Shown here piece by piece: positions 1 through 11,224 of a stretch of DNA of 64,000 bases. Made by a program: the position numbers and the translations under genes. The notes below the pieces were generated by a model that saw only the letters and a list, made by a program, of their open reading frames with translations, made no database searches and was not told the origin of the DNA. Position 1 is the stretch's first letter. Each line of letters starts with the position of its first letter. Origin of the DNA: Ailurus styani (lineage: Eukaryota > Chordata > Mammalia > Carnivora > Ailuridae); the NCBI GenBank assembly GCA_002007465.1, contig LNAC01000039.1:1-64000 (forward strand). Direction: 5' to 3'.

Positions 1-102
1 GGATAGGGTGGCTGGGTTATGGACATTGGGGAGGGTATGTGCTATGGTGAATGCTGTGAAAAGTGGAAGCCTGATGATTCACAGACCTGTACCCCTGGGG
101 CA

Positions 103-152
<50 letters not shown>

Positions 153-155
153 GAA
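1..155 (+). mobile_element. 3' end of a young L1 with (TAA)n tail
   Basis: The text up to 'cacagacctgtacccctggg' matches, with few changes, the 56499-56663 insertion, so both are 3' UTR ends of the same carnivoran L1 subfamily. A (TAA)n tail at about 103-150 follows. The 5' part lies outside the window or was lost by 5' truncation. The family assignment is from memory; the similarity between the two copies is seen directly. Confidence 0.75.
103..150. repeat. (TAA)n microsatellite
   Basis: About 16 uninterrupted TAA units. It forms the tail of the L1 end and has probably expanded since insertion. Confidence 0.95.
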
Positions 156-334
156 AGTAGAGCAGAAAAAAGGTTGGCAAAACAATTAAAATGCAAATAA
201 TGACTAAAAAAAGATTTTGTCTTCTATTAGTATGCAGATAAACTNAGTAGAGCAGAAAAAAGGTTGGCAAAGCAATTAAAATGCAAATAATGACTAAAAA
301 AAGATTTTGTCTTCTATTAGTATGCAGATAAACT
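156..334. repeat. 89-bp direct duplication across a single N (probable assembly artefact)
   Basis: Positions 156-244 and 246-334 are the same 89 bases with one difference ('ggcaaaacaatt' versus 'ggcaaagcaatt'), separated only by the N at 245. A near-perfect repeat abutting a one-base gap is typical of contig ends that overlap but were joined without merging. The true locus probably has one copy. Confidence 0.85.
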
Positions 335-1720
335 AAATTCAACAAAAATAACTACTTTCATCAAATTTATATAACATTAATGGAAACAAAAGCAATAAAT
401 ATTTTCAATTAAATATTTATAGCTTCTAGCTCCTCTCCTACCTATCTTTATTAATTTCCTATGGTTTCAGGAAGAGATTCATTTCCAAAAGACTAACATT
501 CTTACCAGTCCTCTAGAAAAATTCAATTTTAATTATGATTCATAATTATTAACAACATAATTTATCTTTCTTAAGAGTGCAGGTAGTCTCCTAATCTGGG
601 CAAAACCATGTGTACCTTAGGGATCTACAATTTATTTCCTCTCAGCAAGATAATTAACCTATAAGGGTACCCTTATTTTCTTTAAAACTACAGGAAATTA
701 TCATAGCTTTTTTTTTCTCAATATAAATCCACGTCCCATGTGAGGATTTTATAAAGAATGTTTTGGTACGAGAATCTGCCCCACCCATTTTTGGCCTTTG
801 TATCAATTATATCATTATGCCCTATAGCAACCATGTTGAATGGTTATTATTACACCCAATTTTAAGATAAAAAAAAACTTAAGACATAGGTCAGGTGATA
901 TACCAAGTTCATAAAATGTTTTAATAGGGTTGGGACCTCAATTTTTTGCCTCACCCTCACATCCTTACCCTCTCTGTCCCTGAGAAAATCTTAGGTGGTA
1001 TCATGGGCTGAGCTGGAGAACAAAGCCACGAAAATGATATAAAGCAGGGAAATAACACCAGGACACAAGAAGAAGTAATTCCCCAGTGGTCACGATTAAT
1101 AGTCAGAGTCACAAATAACAGCTAAAATCCACATACAAGCCTGTGGTCACAAGCCAAGGAATTGGTCAGAGGCCAGGAGCTTCACCACCTGCGACTCTTA
1201 CTGCAATCAGCAGGCTCCCGGGTCAAAGTAGAGGCATGGGGCATGGTCTGTTTATGCAGGAGGAGAGAGGTAGAGAGGGAGCACTTCACCAGATGGGTTT
1301 ACATCTGCCTCCTATGGGTAGGCCATGGGAAACCTAATGGAAGCAATGTCTCCCCAACAGAAGATTTACATTTAACTGCCTCCACAAAGTACAATTTCTC
1401 AAGTTTATTTCCTTTATTCATATAATATTGAATATGAGTTTAAAAGTCCCGATAGTTTTCTTTTTCGATGTACTTTTAGGTATCAATGTAAGAAATGTAC
1501 AGTTTTATCAGCTAGTTCAATTTGAAAAAAAATGTATAAGAATGATGGCAAACATGGTGTTATTTTTTTTAATTTTATATTTGAAAATAATATGTTATTT
1601 CCCAGAAACTTGGTGGTAATAATATTTTATCAAAAGTTCTGGCAGAGTCCTTAAACTAATTATCACTAAATGGAAATAACATTGAATTGTTTTGAATAGA
1701 CCTCCCTATTTTGCATTTCA
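335..1720. other. Unique AT-rich DNA, no gene seen
   Basis: No recognisable repeat or exon. Open frames at 1143-1425 and 1428-1619 overlap in different frames, lack a recognisable product and have no splice context, so I treat them as chance. Confidence 0.5.
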
Positions 1721-1729
1721 TCCTCTTTT

Positions 1730-2600
1730 TTTGTTGTTATTTTATCTTTACTTTTTATTATGGAAAGTTTATGCAAAACATACACTGAAGAATAGTTAGT
1801 ATAATAAATTTCTGGGGTGCCTGGGTATCTCAGTCAGTTAAGCATCTGCTTTCAGGTCAGGGCATGATTCCAGAGTCCTGGGATCCAGCCCCATGTCAGG
1901 CTCCCTGCTCCTCAGAGAGACTGCTTTTCCCTCTCTTCTGCTCCTTCTCCTCTCCCTGCTCATGCTCTCTCTCTCGAATAAATAGTTAAAATCTTTAAAA
2001 AAAAAAAAAGAATAGTATAATAAACTTCTGTGTAAACACTACTCTGCTGCACTGATAACTCCTGGTGTTATCTCTAACATATTCAGTGCTTCAAACTCCA
2101 GATTATTAAAGTAAATCTCAGACATATCATTTTTACCTATAAATAATGCAATTGTACTTCTAAAAGTTTTTTACCCAGTACCATTAGCACCTTAGCAATT
2201 CATAGCGATTATTTAATATTTTAAAACACTTGGTTACTCTTCAAATTTCTCCAACTGACTTATCTTTCTAAATATGTTTTAATTAGGATTCCAGTAAATT
2301 CCAGACATGGTGATTGGTCAACAGGTCTCTTATGTTGCTTAGTCAAGGTTCCCACTCTTTTTATTCTTCCTTCTTCAAATTTATTGATTCAACAAGCCAT
2401 AGAGCTCGCCATAGTTTGGATCTTGCTGCTTACTTCCCCATGGTGTATCAGACTTCCTTTTCCCTGAATTTTTGGAATAGTAGATGAATAGGACTTTCCT
2501 GTTATTTCATAGACTCTGTGATTACTGCTAAGAAAGTCCATCTCTCTATGCATGAGCTTTCCCACTTGCTCATATGAATGACTCTCCCCTCTCAATGAAC
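1730..2600. repeat. Ancient interspersed repeat, probably old L1 3' region, split by a SINE
   Basis: Phrases such as 'agtaaatctcagacatatc' and 'gattggtcaacaggtctctta' resemble an old mammalian L1-type 3' region. The similarity continues on both sides of the SINE at 1815-2010. The family is uncertain. Confidence 0.4.
1815..2010 (+). mobile_element. CAN-SINE (older caniform type)
   Basis: tRNA-related head 'ggtgcctgggtatctcagtc', CT-rich body, AATAAA-like motif and A tail. The target-site duplication is 1791-1814 versus 2011-2030; the right copy lacks four bases. Confidence 0.92.
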
Positions 2601-2764
2601 TTGTTCATTCATTGATGGAGCAACATTGAGTACCGCCGCACATAGCTCAGTGCAGAGTTGGTAAGATGACTGTGGCACTGAAGGGAGGTGCTCATAAGCT
2701 AGAATCATGCTTACAAAGAACACAAACAACTGATGAAAACTTCCTTTTACTTCCTTCCTTTTAG
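2600..2764. other. Short unique stretch before L1
   Basis: No feature recognised. The minus-strand frames here (2389-2828) have no recognisable product. Confidence 0.4.
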
Positions 2765-3595
2765 GACTTAAATAAATAAAATCTGAAACGAAGGAGAAGA
2801 AATAAAAACTGACATCACAGGAATACAAAGGATTTATAAAAGAATATTATAAAAAGTTATAAACCAACAAATTAGCCTAGAAAAAGCTGATCAATTTCTA
2901 GAAACATACAGCCTCTGAAAACTAAATCAAAAAGAAATTTAAAAGATGGAATAAACTGATTCCTAGCAATAAAATTGAATCGGTAATCAAAAGATCCCCA
3001 ACAAACAAAAGTCCAAGACTAGATGGCTTCACAGGTGAATTCTATAAACATTTAAAGAAGTGTTAATACTTATTCTCCTCAGACTATCCTAAAAAATAGA
3101 AGAGGAAGGAAAGGTTCCAAATTCATTCTACAAGGCTAGCATTACTGCCATACCAAAACCAGATAAAGACACTACAAAAAAGAGAGCTACAGGCCAATAT
3201 CTCTGATTAACATAGATGCAAAATTCTCAACAAAATATTAGCAAACCAAATCCAACAATATATTAAAAAACCATTCACCGCAATCAAGTGGGATTTATTC
3301 CAAGGATGCAAGGGTGGTGATTCACAAATCAGTCAAATCAATCAACATGATACAGCACGTTAACAAGAGAAAGAAAAAAAAAACATCTGATCATCTCGAT
3401 AGATTCAGAAAAAGCATATGACAAAGTACAACATCCATTCATGGTAAAAACTCTCAACAAAATAGGCTTATAAGGAATATACCTCAACATAATAAAGGCA
3501 ATATATGAAAAACTTGCAGCTAACATTATACTCAATGGTGAAAAACTGGAGCTTTTCCTCTAAGATCAGGAACAAGACAAGAATGTCCACTCTCA

Positions 3596-3808
3596 GGGTG
3601 CCTGGGTGGGTCAGTTGGTTGAGCGTCTGACTCTTAATTTCAGCTTAGGTCATGATCTTGGGATCGTGGGATCAAGCCCCACATCAGGCTCGGCTCAGCT
3701 CAGCTGAGAGTGAGCTTGGGATTCTCTCTCCCTCTCCTTTGGCCCCTCCCCCTGCTCTTGCTCTCTCTCTCTCCCTCTCAAATAAAATCTTTAAAAAAAA
3801 AAAAAAAG
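3596..3808 (+). mobile_element. CAN-SINE nested in L1
   Basis: Begins 'gggtgcctgggtgggtcag' and ends in an A-rich tail. Target-site duplication: 'gaatgtccactctca' (3581-3595) and 'gaatgcccactctca' (3809-3823). The SINE is therefore younger than the host L1. The open frame at 3652-4107 runs from this SINE into L1 and is not a gene. Confidence 0.95.
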
Positions 3809-3951
3809 GAATGCCCACTCTCACCACTTTTATTCAACATAATTGTGGAAGTCCTAGCCACACCAATCAGACAACAAAAAGAAATAAAGTCATCCAAACT
3901 TGTAAGGAAAAAGTAAAATTTTCACTATTTGTAGATGACATGATACTATAT

Positions 3952-4317
3952 ATAAAAACTCTAAGACTCCACCAAAAAGCTATTAGAGAAGTAATAAATG
4001 AATTCAGTAAAGTTGCAGGATACAAAATCAATATACAGAAATCGTTGCATTTCTATACAATAATAATGAAGCAGGAGAAAGAGAAAATAAGAAAACAATC
4101 CCGTTAACAATTGCACCAAAANAAATAAAAAAAAAAATAAAAAAAAAATAAAAACTCTAAGACTCCACCAAAAAGCTATTAGAGAAGTAATAAATGAATT
4201 CAGTAAAGTTGCAGGATACAAAATCAATATACAGAAATCGTTGCATTTCTATACAATAATAATGAAGCAGGAGAAAGAGAAAATAAGAAAACAATCCCGT
4301 TAACAATTGCACCAAAA
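3952..4317. repeat. 170-bp identical duplication around a single N (probable assembly artefact)
   Basis: 3952-4121 and 4148-4317 appear identical over 170 bases, separated by the N at 4122 and an A-rich filler of about 25 bases. The repeat lies inside the ORF2 region of an otherwise collinear L1. A real duplication should carry substitutions at the level of the host element. Confidence 0.85.
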
Positions 4318-5689
4318 ACAATAAATTACCTAGAAACAAACTTAACCAAGGAGATGAAAGACCTATACTCCAAAAACTAGAAAACACTGATGAAAAACAT
4401 TGAAGATGACACAAACAATAGGAAAGATAGTCCATGCTCCTAGATCGGAAGAAAGAATATTGTTAAAATGCCTATACTACCCAAAGCAATCTACAGATTT
4501 AATGCAATCCCTATCAAAATATCAACATTTTTCACAGAACTAGAACTAGAACTAGAACAAATAATCCTAAAATTTTTCTAGATACGTCTCTTCAGGCAAA
4601 GGAAACAAAAGCAAAATTAAACTATTGGGACCATGCCAAAATAAAAAGGTTTTGCACAGCAAAGGAAACAACAAAACAAAAAGGCAATCTACTGAATGGG
4701 AGATTATAACCACAAGTGATATTACCAATAAGGGGTTAATATCCCAAATATATAAAAAACATACAACTCAGCACCAAAATAATATTAATAATAATAACCT
4801 GATTAAAAATCGGCAGAAGACCTGAATAAACATTTTTTTCAAAGAAAAACACATAGATGACCAACAGACACATGAAAAGATGCTCAACATTACTAATCAT
4901 TAGGGAAGGGAAATTAAAACCACAATGAAATATCACTTAACACCTGTCAGAATGGCTAAAATCAAGACAAGAAATAACAAGTGTTGACGAGGATATGGAG
5001 AAAAAGGAGCCCTGATGAATTGTTGGTAGGAATGTAAATTAATGCAGCCACTATGGAAAACAGTATGGAGGTTCCTCAAAAAATTAAAAATAAAAATACA
5101 ATATGATCTAGTAATTAGGTATTTACTCAAAGAAAATGAAAACACTACCTTCAAAAAAGATATATGTACCTTATGTTTATTGCAGCATTATTTACAATAA
5201 CCAAGATATGGGAGGAACCCAAGTATCCATTCATGAATAAATAGATAAAGAAGATGTGGCACATGTAGGCAATGGAATATTATTCAGCCATATAAAGGAA
5301 TGGAATCTTGCCACTTGCAACAACATGGATGACACATGGGGTATAATGTCAAGCAAAATAAGTAAGTGAGAGAAAGACAAATACCATATGATTTCATTCA
5401 TATCTGAAATTTAAGAACCAAAACAAAGAAAAAAGAGACAAACAAAAAAATAGACTTAAATACAGAGAACAAACTGGTGATTGCCAGAGGGGAAATTGGT
5501 GGGATGATGGCTAAAACAGATAAAGGGGATTGAAAGTACACTTATTTTGAAGAGCACTTAGAAATGTATAGAATTTTTGAATCATTATATTGTACACCTT
5601 AAACTAATACAACACTATATGTAAACTGTACTTTAATTTAAAAAATAAAATAAAAACAAAATTAAAAACCTTTTAGAAATACAAGAAAA

Positions 5690-5935
5690 ATAATTTAATT
5701 TTCTAACAATGGTTGAGTTGCCTTAACATGCACTTTGTCTTCATGAACCCTCACCTCAACCCTATAAGAAAAGCATAATTCAATGTTTACCCTCCTTCAA
5801 CAGGTGAAGAAACTGAGGTTTTGAGAGGTTCCATGACTTTCCCAGTTATATCACAAGTCACTGATGAGACAAGCACTTGGACCTGAACTGTCTGGCTTCT
5901 GTGCCCATATATCTACCCACTGGAATACTGCCCTG
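5690..5935 (-). repeat. MIR fragment
   Basis: Contains the MIR antisense landmarks 'caggtgaagaaactgagg' and, further on, a 'cacaagtcactgatgagac' stretch at the position of the 'cacagctagtaagtggc' consensus. Confidence 0.7.
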
Positions 5936-6243
5936 CCCTTCTCCTACTAATTCTCTGCCCCAGAGTCTCAGCGATAGGAAAACTGAGCAATTCTCTAGCT
6001 AATTAGTAATTCTATTTCTTCTCATGCAGTCATTTGAATCATTTTAACCGTGTGAGTGATTAACAACAATGTGTTTATGCTGAGACCTATAATAAAGTTT
6101 GTGTCCATATCATGAGGGGTAAGGAGCACAGGCTTTGTAATCATAGCAGACTGATTAGAATCTTTTAATTCAATAATGTGATACATTTTACTGTTAGATT
6201 TTTGCCTCCCAGTATTCCTTTTCTTAACTCCCTCCTCTTCTCC
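5936..6243. other. Unique DNA, nothing recognised
   Basis: No repeat or coding signal beyond short chance frames. Confidence 0.4.
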
Positions 6244-6260
6244 AGAAACCACATTCTTTT

Positions 6261-6475
6261 TTCTTTTTTTAAAGAGAGGCACCGTTTTTCTTTTCTTTTC
6301 TTTTCTTTTAAGATTTTATTTATTTATTTGAGAGAGAGCATGAGAAGGGAGGGTCAGAGAGATAAGCAGACTCCCTGCTGAGCAGGGAACCCGATGAGGG
6401 ACTAGATCCTGAGACTCTGGGATCAGGACCTGATCCAAAGGCAGTTGCTTAACCAATGAACCACCCAGGTGCCCA
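6261..6475 (-). mobile_element. CAN-SINE, antisense
   Basis: T-rich tail with (TTTTC)n, then 'aagattttatttatttattt', and the head 'ccacccaggtgcccaa' at the right end. Target-site duplication 'agaaaccacattctt' (6244) versus 'agaaaccataatctt' (6476-6490). Confidence 0.92.
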
Positions 6476-6703
6476 AGAAACCATAATCTTAAAAGCCAAA
6501 GCTTTTGACTTCTAAGAGCCAAATTCCCGGAATTCAAAAGCTAAGGCCAAAAGAACAAATACTAGAATCTATCAAGAATACTGGGGAGAGCCATGTCACT
6601 CTACCCTAAAGGGCAAGTTTATGTCTATAGCTGGTAAGGCCCCAGGCAAATATCTTTTGTGGTGCTTCTGCCTATCTAAAGTTGTATTTAAAATTATATT
6701 ATG

Positions 6704-6899
6704 AGGGTCACCTAGGTGGCTCAGTTGGTTGAGTGTCTGACACTTAGACTTGATTTTAGCTCACGTCATGATCTTAGGGTTGTGGGATTGAGCCCCATGG
6801 TGGACTCTGTCCTGGGCATGGAATTTGCTTAAGATTCTTTCTCTCCCTCTGCCCCTCCCCTGCTCTCTCTCCCTCTTAAAAAAAAAGAAAAAGAAAAAA
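6704..6899 (+). mobile_element. CAN-SINE (older type)
   Basis: Diverged head 'gggtcacctaggtggctcag', box B-like 'gggattgagcccc', CT-rich body and A-rich tail. No convincing target-site duplication, consistent with age. Confidence 0.85.
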
Positions 6900-7009
6900 T
6901 ATACATACACACATAATGAAATTCCTAGCACCATGTGAGGTATAGTAATTTATCAATGAAGACTTATAATAATAGGCAGAGAAGAGGTACTTTGGTGTTT
7001 ATTTATTGT

Positions 7010-7640
7010 CCAGGGATGCATGTAAAGATTCTTCATCCTGTGTTTCACATGAAATTCACCCAAAATCAGCCTGTGAGCACCACCTTGGCAATTCCATGAA
7101 AAAAAAAAATACCATGCCATCTGAGACCAACCCGGTCATGGGGCCCTGGGAGAACTTCACGGGCTGAGTCCTACTTCTCCTTGATTGAACCCACATTGAC
7201 AGAGAGGGTCAAAAAGTGCCCCGAGAAGTGTGAATGGGGCAAGGGCCCATATGGATTCCAGTATAGCCCCCAGGGTGCTCCACTTAGATGGCACTGAGGA
7301 CCCTGGCAGGGTGCTCACCCCAGAAGGGGACTTAAAAACTTTAGCAAAAACCACCCTTCAGTTGGTGGGTCTACCAAGGCACAGGTCCTGGAGCCGGAGT
7401 CCTACTTGTCCCAGTCTAAGGCCAGTACTGACAAAGTGTCATCCAGTCTGGAGAAGGAAAAAACAACAGAGGCTTGACCAGGGAATAAGGTCACTTGAGA
7501 CCCAATACTCTGCAGACTCCTATCCCAATTACCCCTTTCTCACATGGGAGAGTGTGGAGGAGAAATCGCCTATATTTGAAGAGAACTGGAGAAAACAAAC
7601 TCAGAATCCTCTCCCGAAGTTGGAGGAGTGGTAACTCATA
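7010..7640. pseudogene. Unassigned GC-richer block with a 134-codon open frame
   Basis: Visibly richer in G+C than its flanks. It holds an open frame at 7230-7634 (+) ending FEENWRKQTQNPLPKLEEW and an overlapping minus-strand frame at 7157-7354. I recognise neither product. Upstream, stops occur in the same frame. It could be the remnant of a processed pseudogene or an old LTR/ERV piece; no flanking poly(A) or target-site duplication decides between them. I do not call it a functional gene. Confidence 0.2.
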
Positions 7641-7649
7641 TCCAATAGC

Positions 7650-7857
7650 ATCAGTTATAATGCCCTAAGCAATTACTTAACTATCCTTAATTTCAATCTC
7701 TTCACCTATAAAATGGGGATTATAATATCTGCTTCTAGGAACTGCTATAAGGATTTAATGAGCTAATACAGGTTACATGTCTTGCTTACATGAGGCACTA
7801 AAGAAATGCTAAAATATAAATATTTTCATGTAATTATTTAATAACCACAAATTAGGC
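7650..7857 (+). repeat. MIR fragment, copy A of a local duplicate
   Basis: MIR-like 'cacctataaaatggggatta' and 'aggatttaatgagctaata'. From 7706 to 7857 it is about 90% identical by eye to 11054-11209, well beyond what two independent MIR copies should show. Confidence 0.7.
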
Positions 7858-7879
7858 ATTAAGTATAGAAAGCAGCAGG

Positions 7880-8170
7880 AGAAAGAAGCAACTTCTCCAT
7901 CACCAAGGAATTTATGATTTAACTGTACTAACAGCAACTTACAGAAACAGGAAACCAAGAAGAACTACCTAAGTATGCCTAAGTATAAATCAACTGAAAA
8001 GGGTGATTGGGATACAACAGAGAGACAGAGAAAAGGAGAGTGGAGAGTATTGCATTTAACTGGGAAGGCTTCCTAGAGCAGGAGAGCGTTTGAGTCTGAT
8101 GTGTTAGCAAGGCGAGGAACAAGAGTGGGAGGCAAGGAAGGGGCACTCAGCGGAGAAGACCAGCAGAGGC
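7880..8170 (-). repeat. L2 fragment
   Basis: Antisense L2 landmarks: 'caaggaatttatgatttaac', then 'gaaggcttcctagagcagg' at the position of the L2 'aaggcctctctgaggagg' segment. Confidence 0.55.
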
Positions 8171-9475
8171 TGATGGGCACAGGTCTCATAATGAGAAATG
8201 AGATCCCTAATGCCCCCAACACGGGTTTGGTAATTCTTTCCTATTGTAATGATTGTCAGAAGGGAACTCAGAAAACACGTTGGCATGCTGGAAGCTATTT
8301 CATATGTTGCAAATAAACACAGCAAGAACCTCGCTAACTCTGACCGTTCGAAAACAAAGCCCTGCTGGCTTTTATACTTGACAAAGGCAAGTATTTGAGT
8401 TTCCTAAGTCAATCAGGACACAAATATAGCCAACAAAATGTTGGAGGCCCAGGTGAAAATGATGCCAAAACAACAGACAGAGGTGTGACTCTGAGCTAAA
8501 TCAGCTGCTGGGCACTATGAAGATGGTTTAGTTCTCTCACGTTGTAAAAACCGAGAGCTACTGGGCTACCTTAAATGGAGAATTGGGATGCGAAGTAAGG
8601 CAGCTAATGTCCACTGAGGGAGCAGTTCACAGAGATTCATCAGCCTGGAAGCACAGAGTAGGGGTCTGGCACAGGGACAGGAACTCCAGCAGTCGCTCCC
8701 TCCTAAGGGAATCCATCACTGGGGCCTCAAGTGCTCTCACACTGCCATGCTGGGAAATGTTTAACAGTAGGCTTTGTATAAGGAGACTTGATTTGAAGTT
8801 TTTGCCAATTACTTTTGGGTAAAAAAAAAAGCTCCCTTCAGGGCCACTTTCAAGCTATGAATGTGCTGTCCCTGAACACAGAAATGGGAAAAGAGGACCA
8901 CTGTGTGTTTGGGGGGAACCACTGCTGGTGTCTCAAAAACTGACTCAGCTTCTCAGCACCCCTACTCAACGGATCAACTCCTTGCTGCTGCACCCTTCTC
9001 TCCTCTACTCTGAGCTTTCCTCTTACTCCTTTATCTCTGTGAACCTTCCTGCCACCAGCTCTATGTCTCATTGTTCAAATCTATAAGAGAGGAGGTCTGA
9101 TTGAATTAGCCATTCCCCAGCTAGAAGGGAGAGCTCCATTGGTTGGAAATCTCTGCCAGACTAACTGCATCTCTAATGCAATCAGATGCAATTGTGTCAG
9201 TGGCTGATGCCTGCTACCAAGGCAAAGAGTTTATTCTGGAAGGCACAAGAGCATTTTAGAAGAGGATGGTCTACTATGGCAGGCACCTTGAACGGGCTAT
9301 CCAAATCTTTACAGCATAAGCAATTAAGCACCTGATTTGTGTTTGTGTTAGACCAATTTCTTCAGTAGCATTTGGAAACATCCGTGATCTAAACTCCATT
9401 CCCGCTGGCTTGCCCAGTTTCACGCTGATCAGGGTCCGCCCGGAGGTGGAGGAACTACAGCGAACTGTCAGAAGC
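8171..9475. other. Unique DNA, nothing recognised
   Basis: Mixed composition. Short frames at 8104-8325, 8583-8822 and 8850-9071 show no domain or splice context. Confidence 0.4.
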
Positions 9476-9479
9476 TCAG

Positions 9480-9600
9480 AACGGGAGACCTGGAGCCAGA
9501 TCCCACAACAGTTATTTGTCTTTTTCTGTGACCTTAGACAATCTCACGTAAACTTTCCAAATCTAAGTTTCCTCATTTATAAATGAGAAATTTGCTTCTG
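9480..9600 (+). repeat. MIR fragment
   Basis: 'tctgtgaccttagacaatc' and 'gtttcctcatttataaatga' follow the MIR sense order. Confidence 0.65.
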
Positions 9601-9639
9601 CCCTACCAAATTATAGAGGATGTTTTACTGAAGTGAAAA

Positions 9640-9683
9640 GGAGGAGGAGGAAGAAGAAGAGGAGGAAGAGGAGGAGGAGGAGA
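9640..9683. repeat. (GGA)n/(GAA)n purine tract
   Basis: Pure purine imperfect trinucleotide repeat. It produces the lysine/arginine-rich frame at 9633-9920 and its leucine-rich antisense frame, neither of which is real coding sequence. Confidence 0.95.
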
Positions 9684-9689
9684 AATGCC

Positions 9690-10780
9690 CTTCTCATAGA
9701 AGTGAATTTAAACATTTTTAAAGCATTAACTTTTTTTTTCAAACCTGTAGCTATTAAGTGTGAGATTAGAGCTACTCTAGCTGAAAGAGGTGGCAGCAAA
9801 GAGAAGAGGCTAGGGCACAACCTGCGAGGCCTCCCTCCTGCATGCTCCACCCTCCCCCAGTTGATGGAACCCCAGCAGGCCTCAGAACACCGCCGGAAAA
9901 TGACTAGCCTACACAAATGAAAGATGTTTTGATATCCAGAAATTCTCCTCCTGTGTCAACTTGGAGCAAAAAAAGTATTTCCTCACAAAAACATTCAGTA
10001 ATCCTAGAAACAAACAAACAAAAAAGTATCTCTGGAAATTTCTATTGTGAACAAAATTAATTGAGAAGTATTTTAACAAGACAGTGTTGAGACTACTTGC
10101 ACCACAATTTCTAATCTCCAACTGGGAGCTAAGTCATGAATGACCCTTACTTCTACCAAAGATACAATAAAAAATATGTGGTATCGTTGTTGCAGAAGGA
10201 AGGAAGAGAGAAATAGGTTCATTTTATCCTAATCTTCTATCTTATTTTTGCTTCCTATATTTTGATTTACTGCAATGCACACCAATCTGATCAGAACCAG
10301 AATGAGCAGAAAAAAAGCCACATTAAAAAAAAAGCCACATATGCAAAAGTGCATTTATTGTGCTTGTTGTTAATAATAATACTATTTTTAATACTTTTAC
10401 ATTAGCCTCCAAAACCATTTTCTTGACCTTATCAGCGCTTTGGATATTACTGGATAAATACCAAAGGAGGTTTTAAGTGTTTAAAAAATATTTGGGTTGT
10501 TGGCTTTCTATATGGCAAAATGTCAGTTTCAAGTCTTTATGCCTATTGAGGGTATAAATCTAAACAAAGTGAAGGTCGTGGAAAGAAATAAATATAATTA
10601 ATAATGTTAACAACAATATCAAAAGTGCTTTTACACTCTAACCTTTTACAGTCATCTTGAAATCAGATGAGAGTAGATCAACAATGTTCTGTTATCCATA
10701 ATTTCTAGTCAAAGGCAGAAGCCATAGTTAACTTTCTCATCTACCAGCCTATGTCAAATAGTCATGGTATCAGTCAGGGT
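9690..10780. other. Unique AT-rich DNA
   Basis: No repeat or gene recognised. The stretch 10330-10700 is AT-rich and repeat-free. Confidence 0.4.
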
Positions 10781-10810
10781 CCAAACAGGAAACAGAATTA
10801 CAGATCTTCC

Positions 10811-11033
10811 GGGTGCCTGGGAGGCTCAGTTGGTTGAGCGTCCGTTTGACTCTTGGTTTCAGCTCTGGTCATGATCTCAGAGTCCTCAGATGGAGCCCCA
10901 CATAAGGCTCCACACTCAGTGGAGAGTTAGCTTCATAGTCTCTCTTTCCCTCTCCCTCTGCCTCTCCCCCTGCTCACATACTCACTTTCTCTCTCTCTCT
11001 CAAAATAAATAATTAAATCTTAAAAAAAAAAAA
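10811..11033 (+). mobile_element. CAN-SINE (older type) with perfect target-site duplication
   Basis: Starts 'gggtgcctgggaggctcag'. The flanking 'gaattacagatcttcc' is repeated exactly at 10795-10810 and 11034-11049. It is inserted at the left edge of the copy-B MIR-like segment. Confidence 0.95.
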
Positions 11034-11053
11034 GAATTACAGATCTTCCTCAA

Positions 11054-11209
11054 CTATAAAGTGGGGGTCATAATATCTGCTTCTAAGAACTGCTATAAGG
11101 ATTTAATGAGCTAATATAGACACATGTCTTGCTTCTATGAGGCACTAAAGAAATGCTAAAAGTTATTATAAATATTTTCATGCAATTATTTAACAACCAC
11201 GAATTGGGC
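11054..11209 (+). repeat. MIR fragment, copy B of a local duplicate
   Basis: Shares 'aatatctgcttcta', 'gaactgctataaggattta' and 'tgaggcactaaagaaatgc' with 7706-7857. About a dozen substitutions and two small indels separate the copies. Confidence 0.7.
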
Positions 11210-11224
11210 CTCCTCAGGGTTACA

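Larger units (their letters stand above)
2765..5670 (+). mobile_element. 5'-truncated L1 (ORF2 reverse-transcriptase half plus 3' UTR)
   Basis: Sense-strand L1 ORF2 relics run in order. 2990-3060 holds the region before the RT domain. 3390-3560 holds the 'AFDK'-type segment. 3900-3955 encodes [10 protein letters not shown], the RT catalytic-loop position, where the usual L1 form is FADD. 4900-5150 holds the C-terminal region. The 3' UTR runs to about 5640 and ends in an A-rich tail. Many stops and frameshifts make it non-functional. It is interrupted by the SINE at 3596-3808 and enlarged by the false duplication around 4122. The net L1 length is about 2.5 kb. Confidence 0.9.

Noticed and set aside
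3652..4107. 151-codon frame with an RT-like [10 protein letters not shown] motif
   Set aside because: It begins inside a SINE and continues into a 5'-truncated L1 ORF2 relic, so it is a fusion of repeats and not a gene.
4736..5154. Minus-strand frames of about 70 codons
   Set aside because: Antisense to L1 ORF2 C-terminus; similar frames recur in other L1 copies here.
9633..9920. Overlapping frames on both strands, one lysine/arginine-rich
   Set aside because: Produced by the (GGA)n/(GAA)n tract at 9640-9683.
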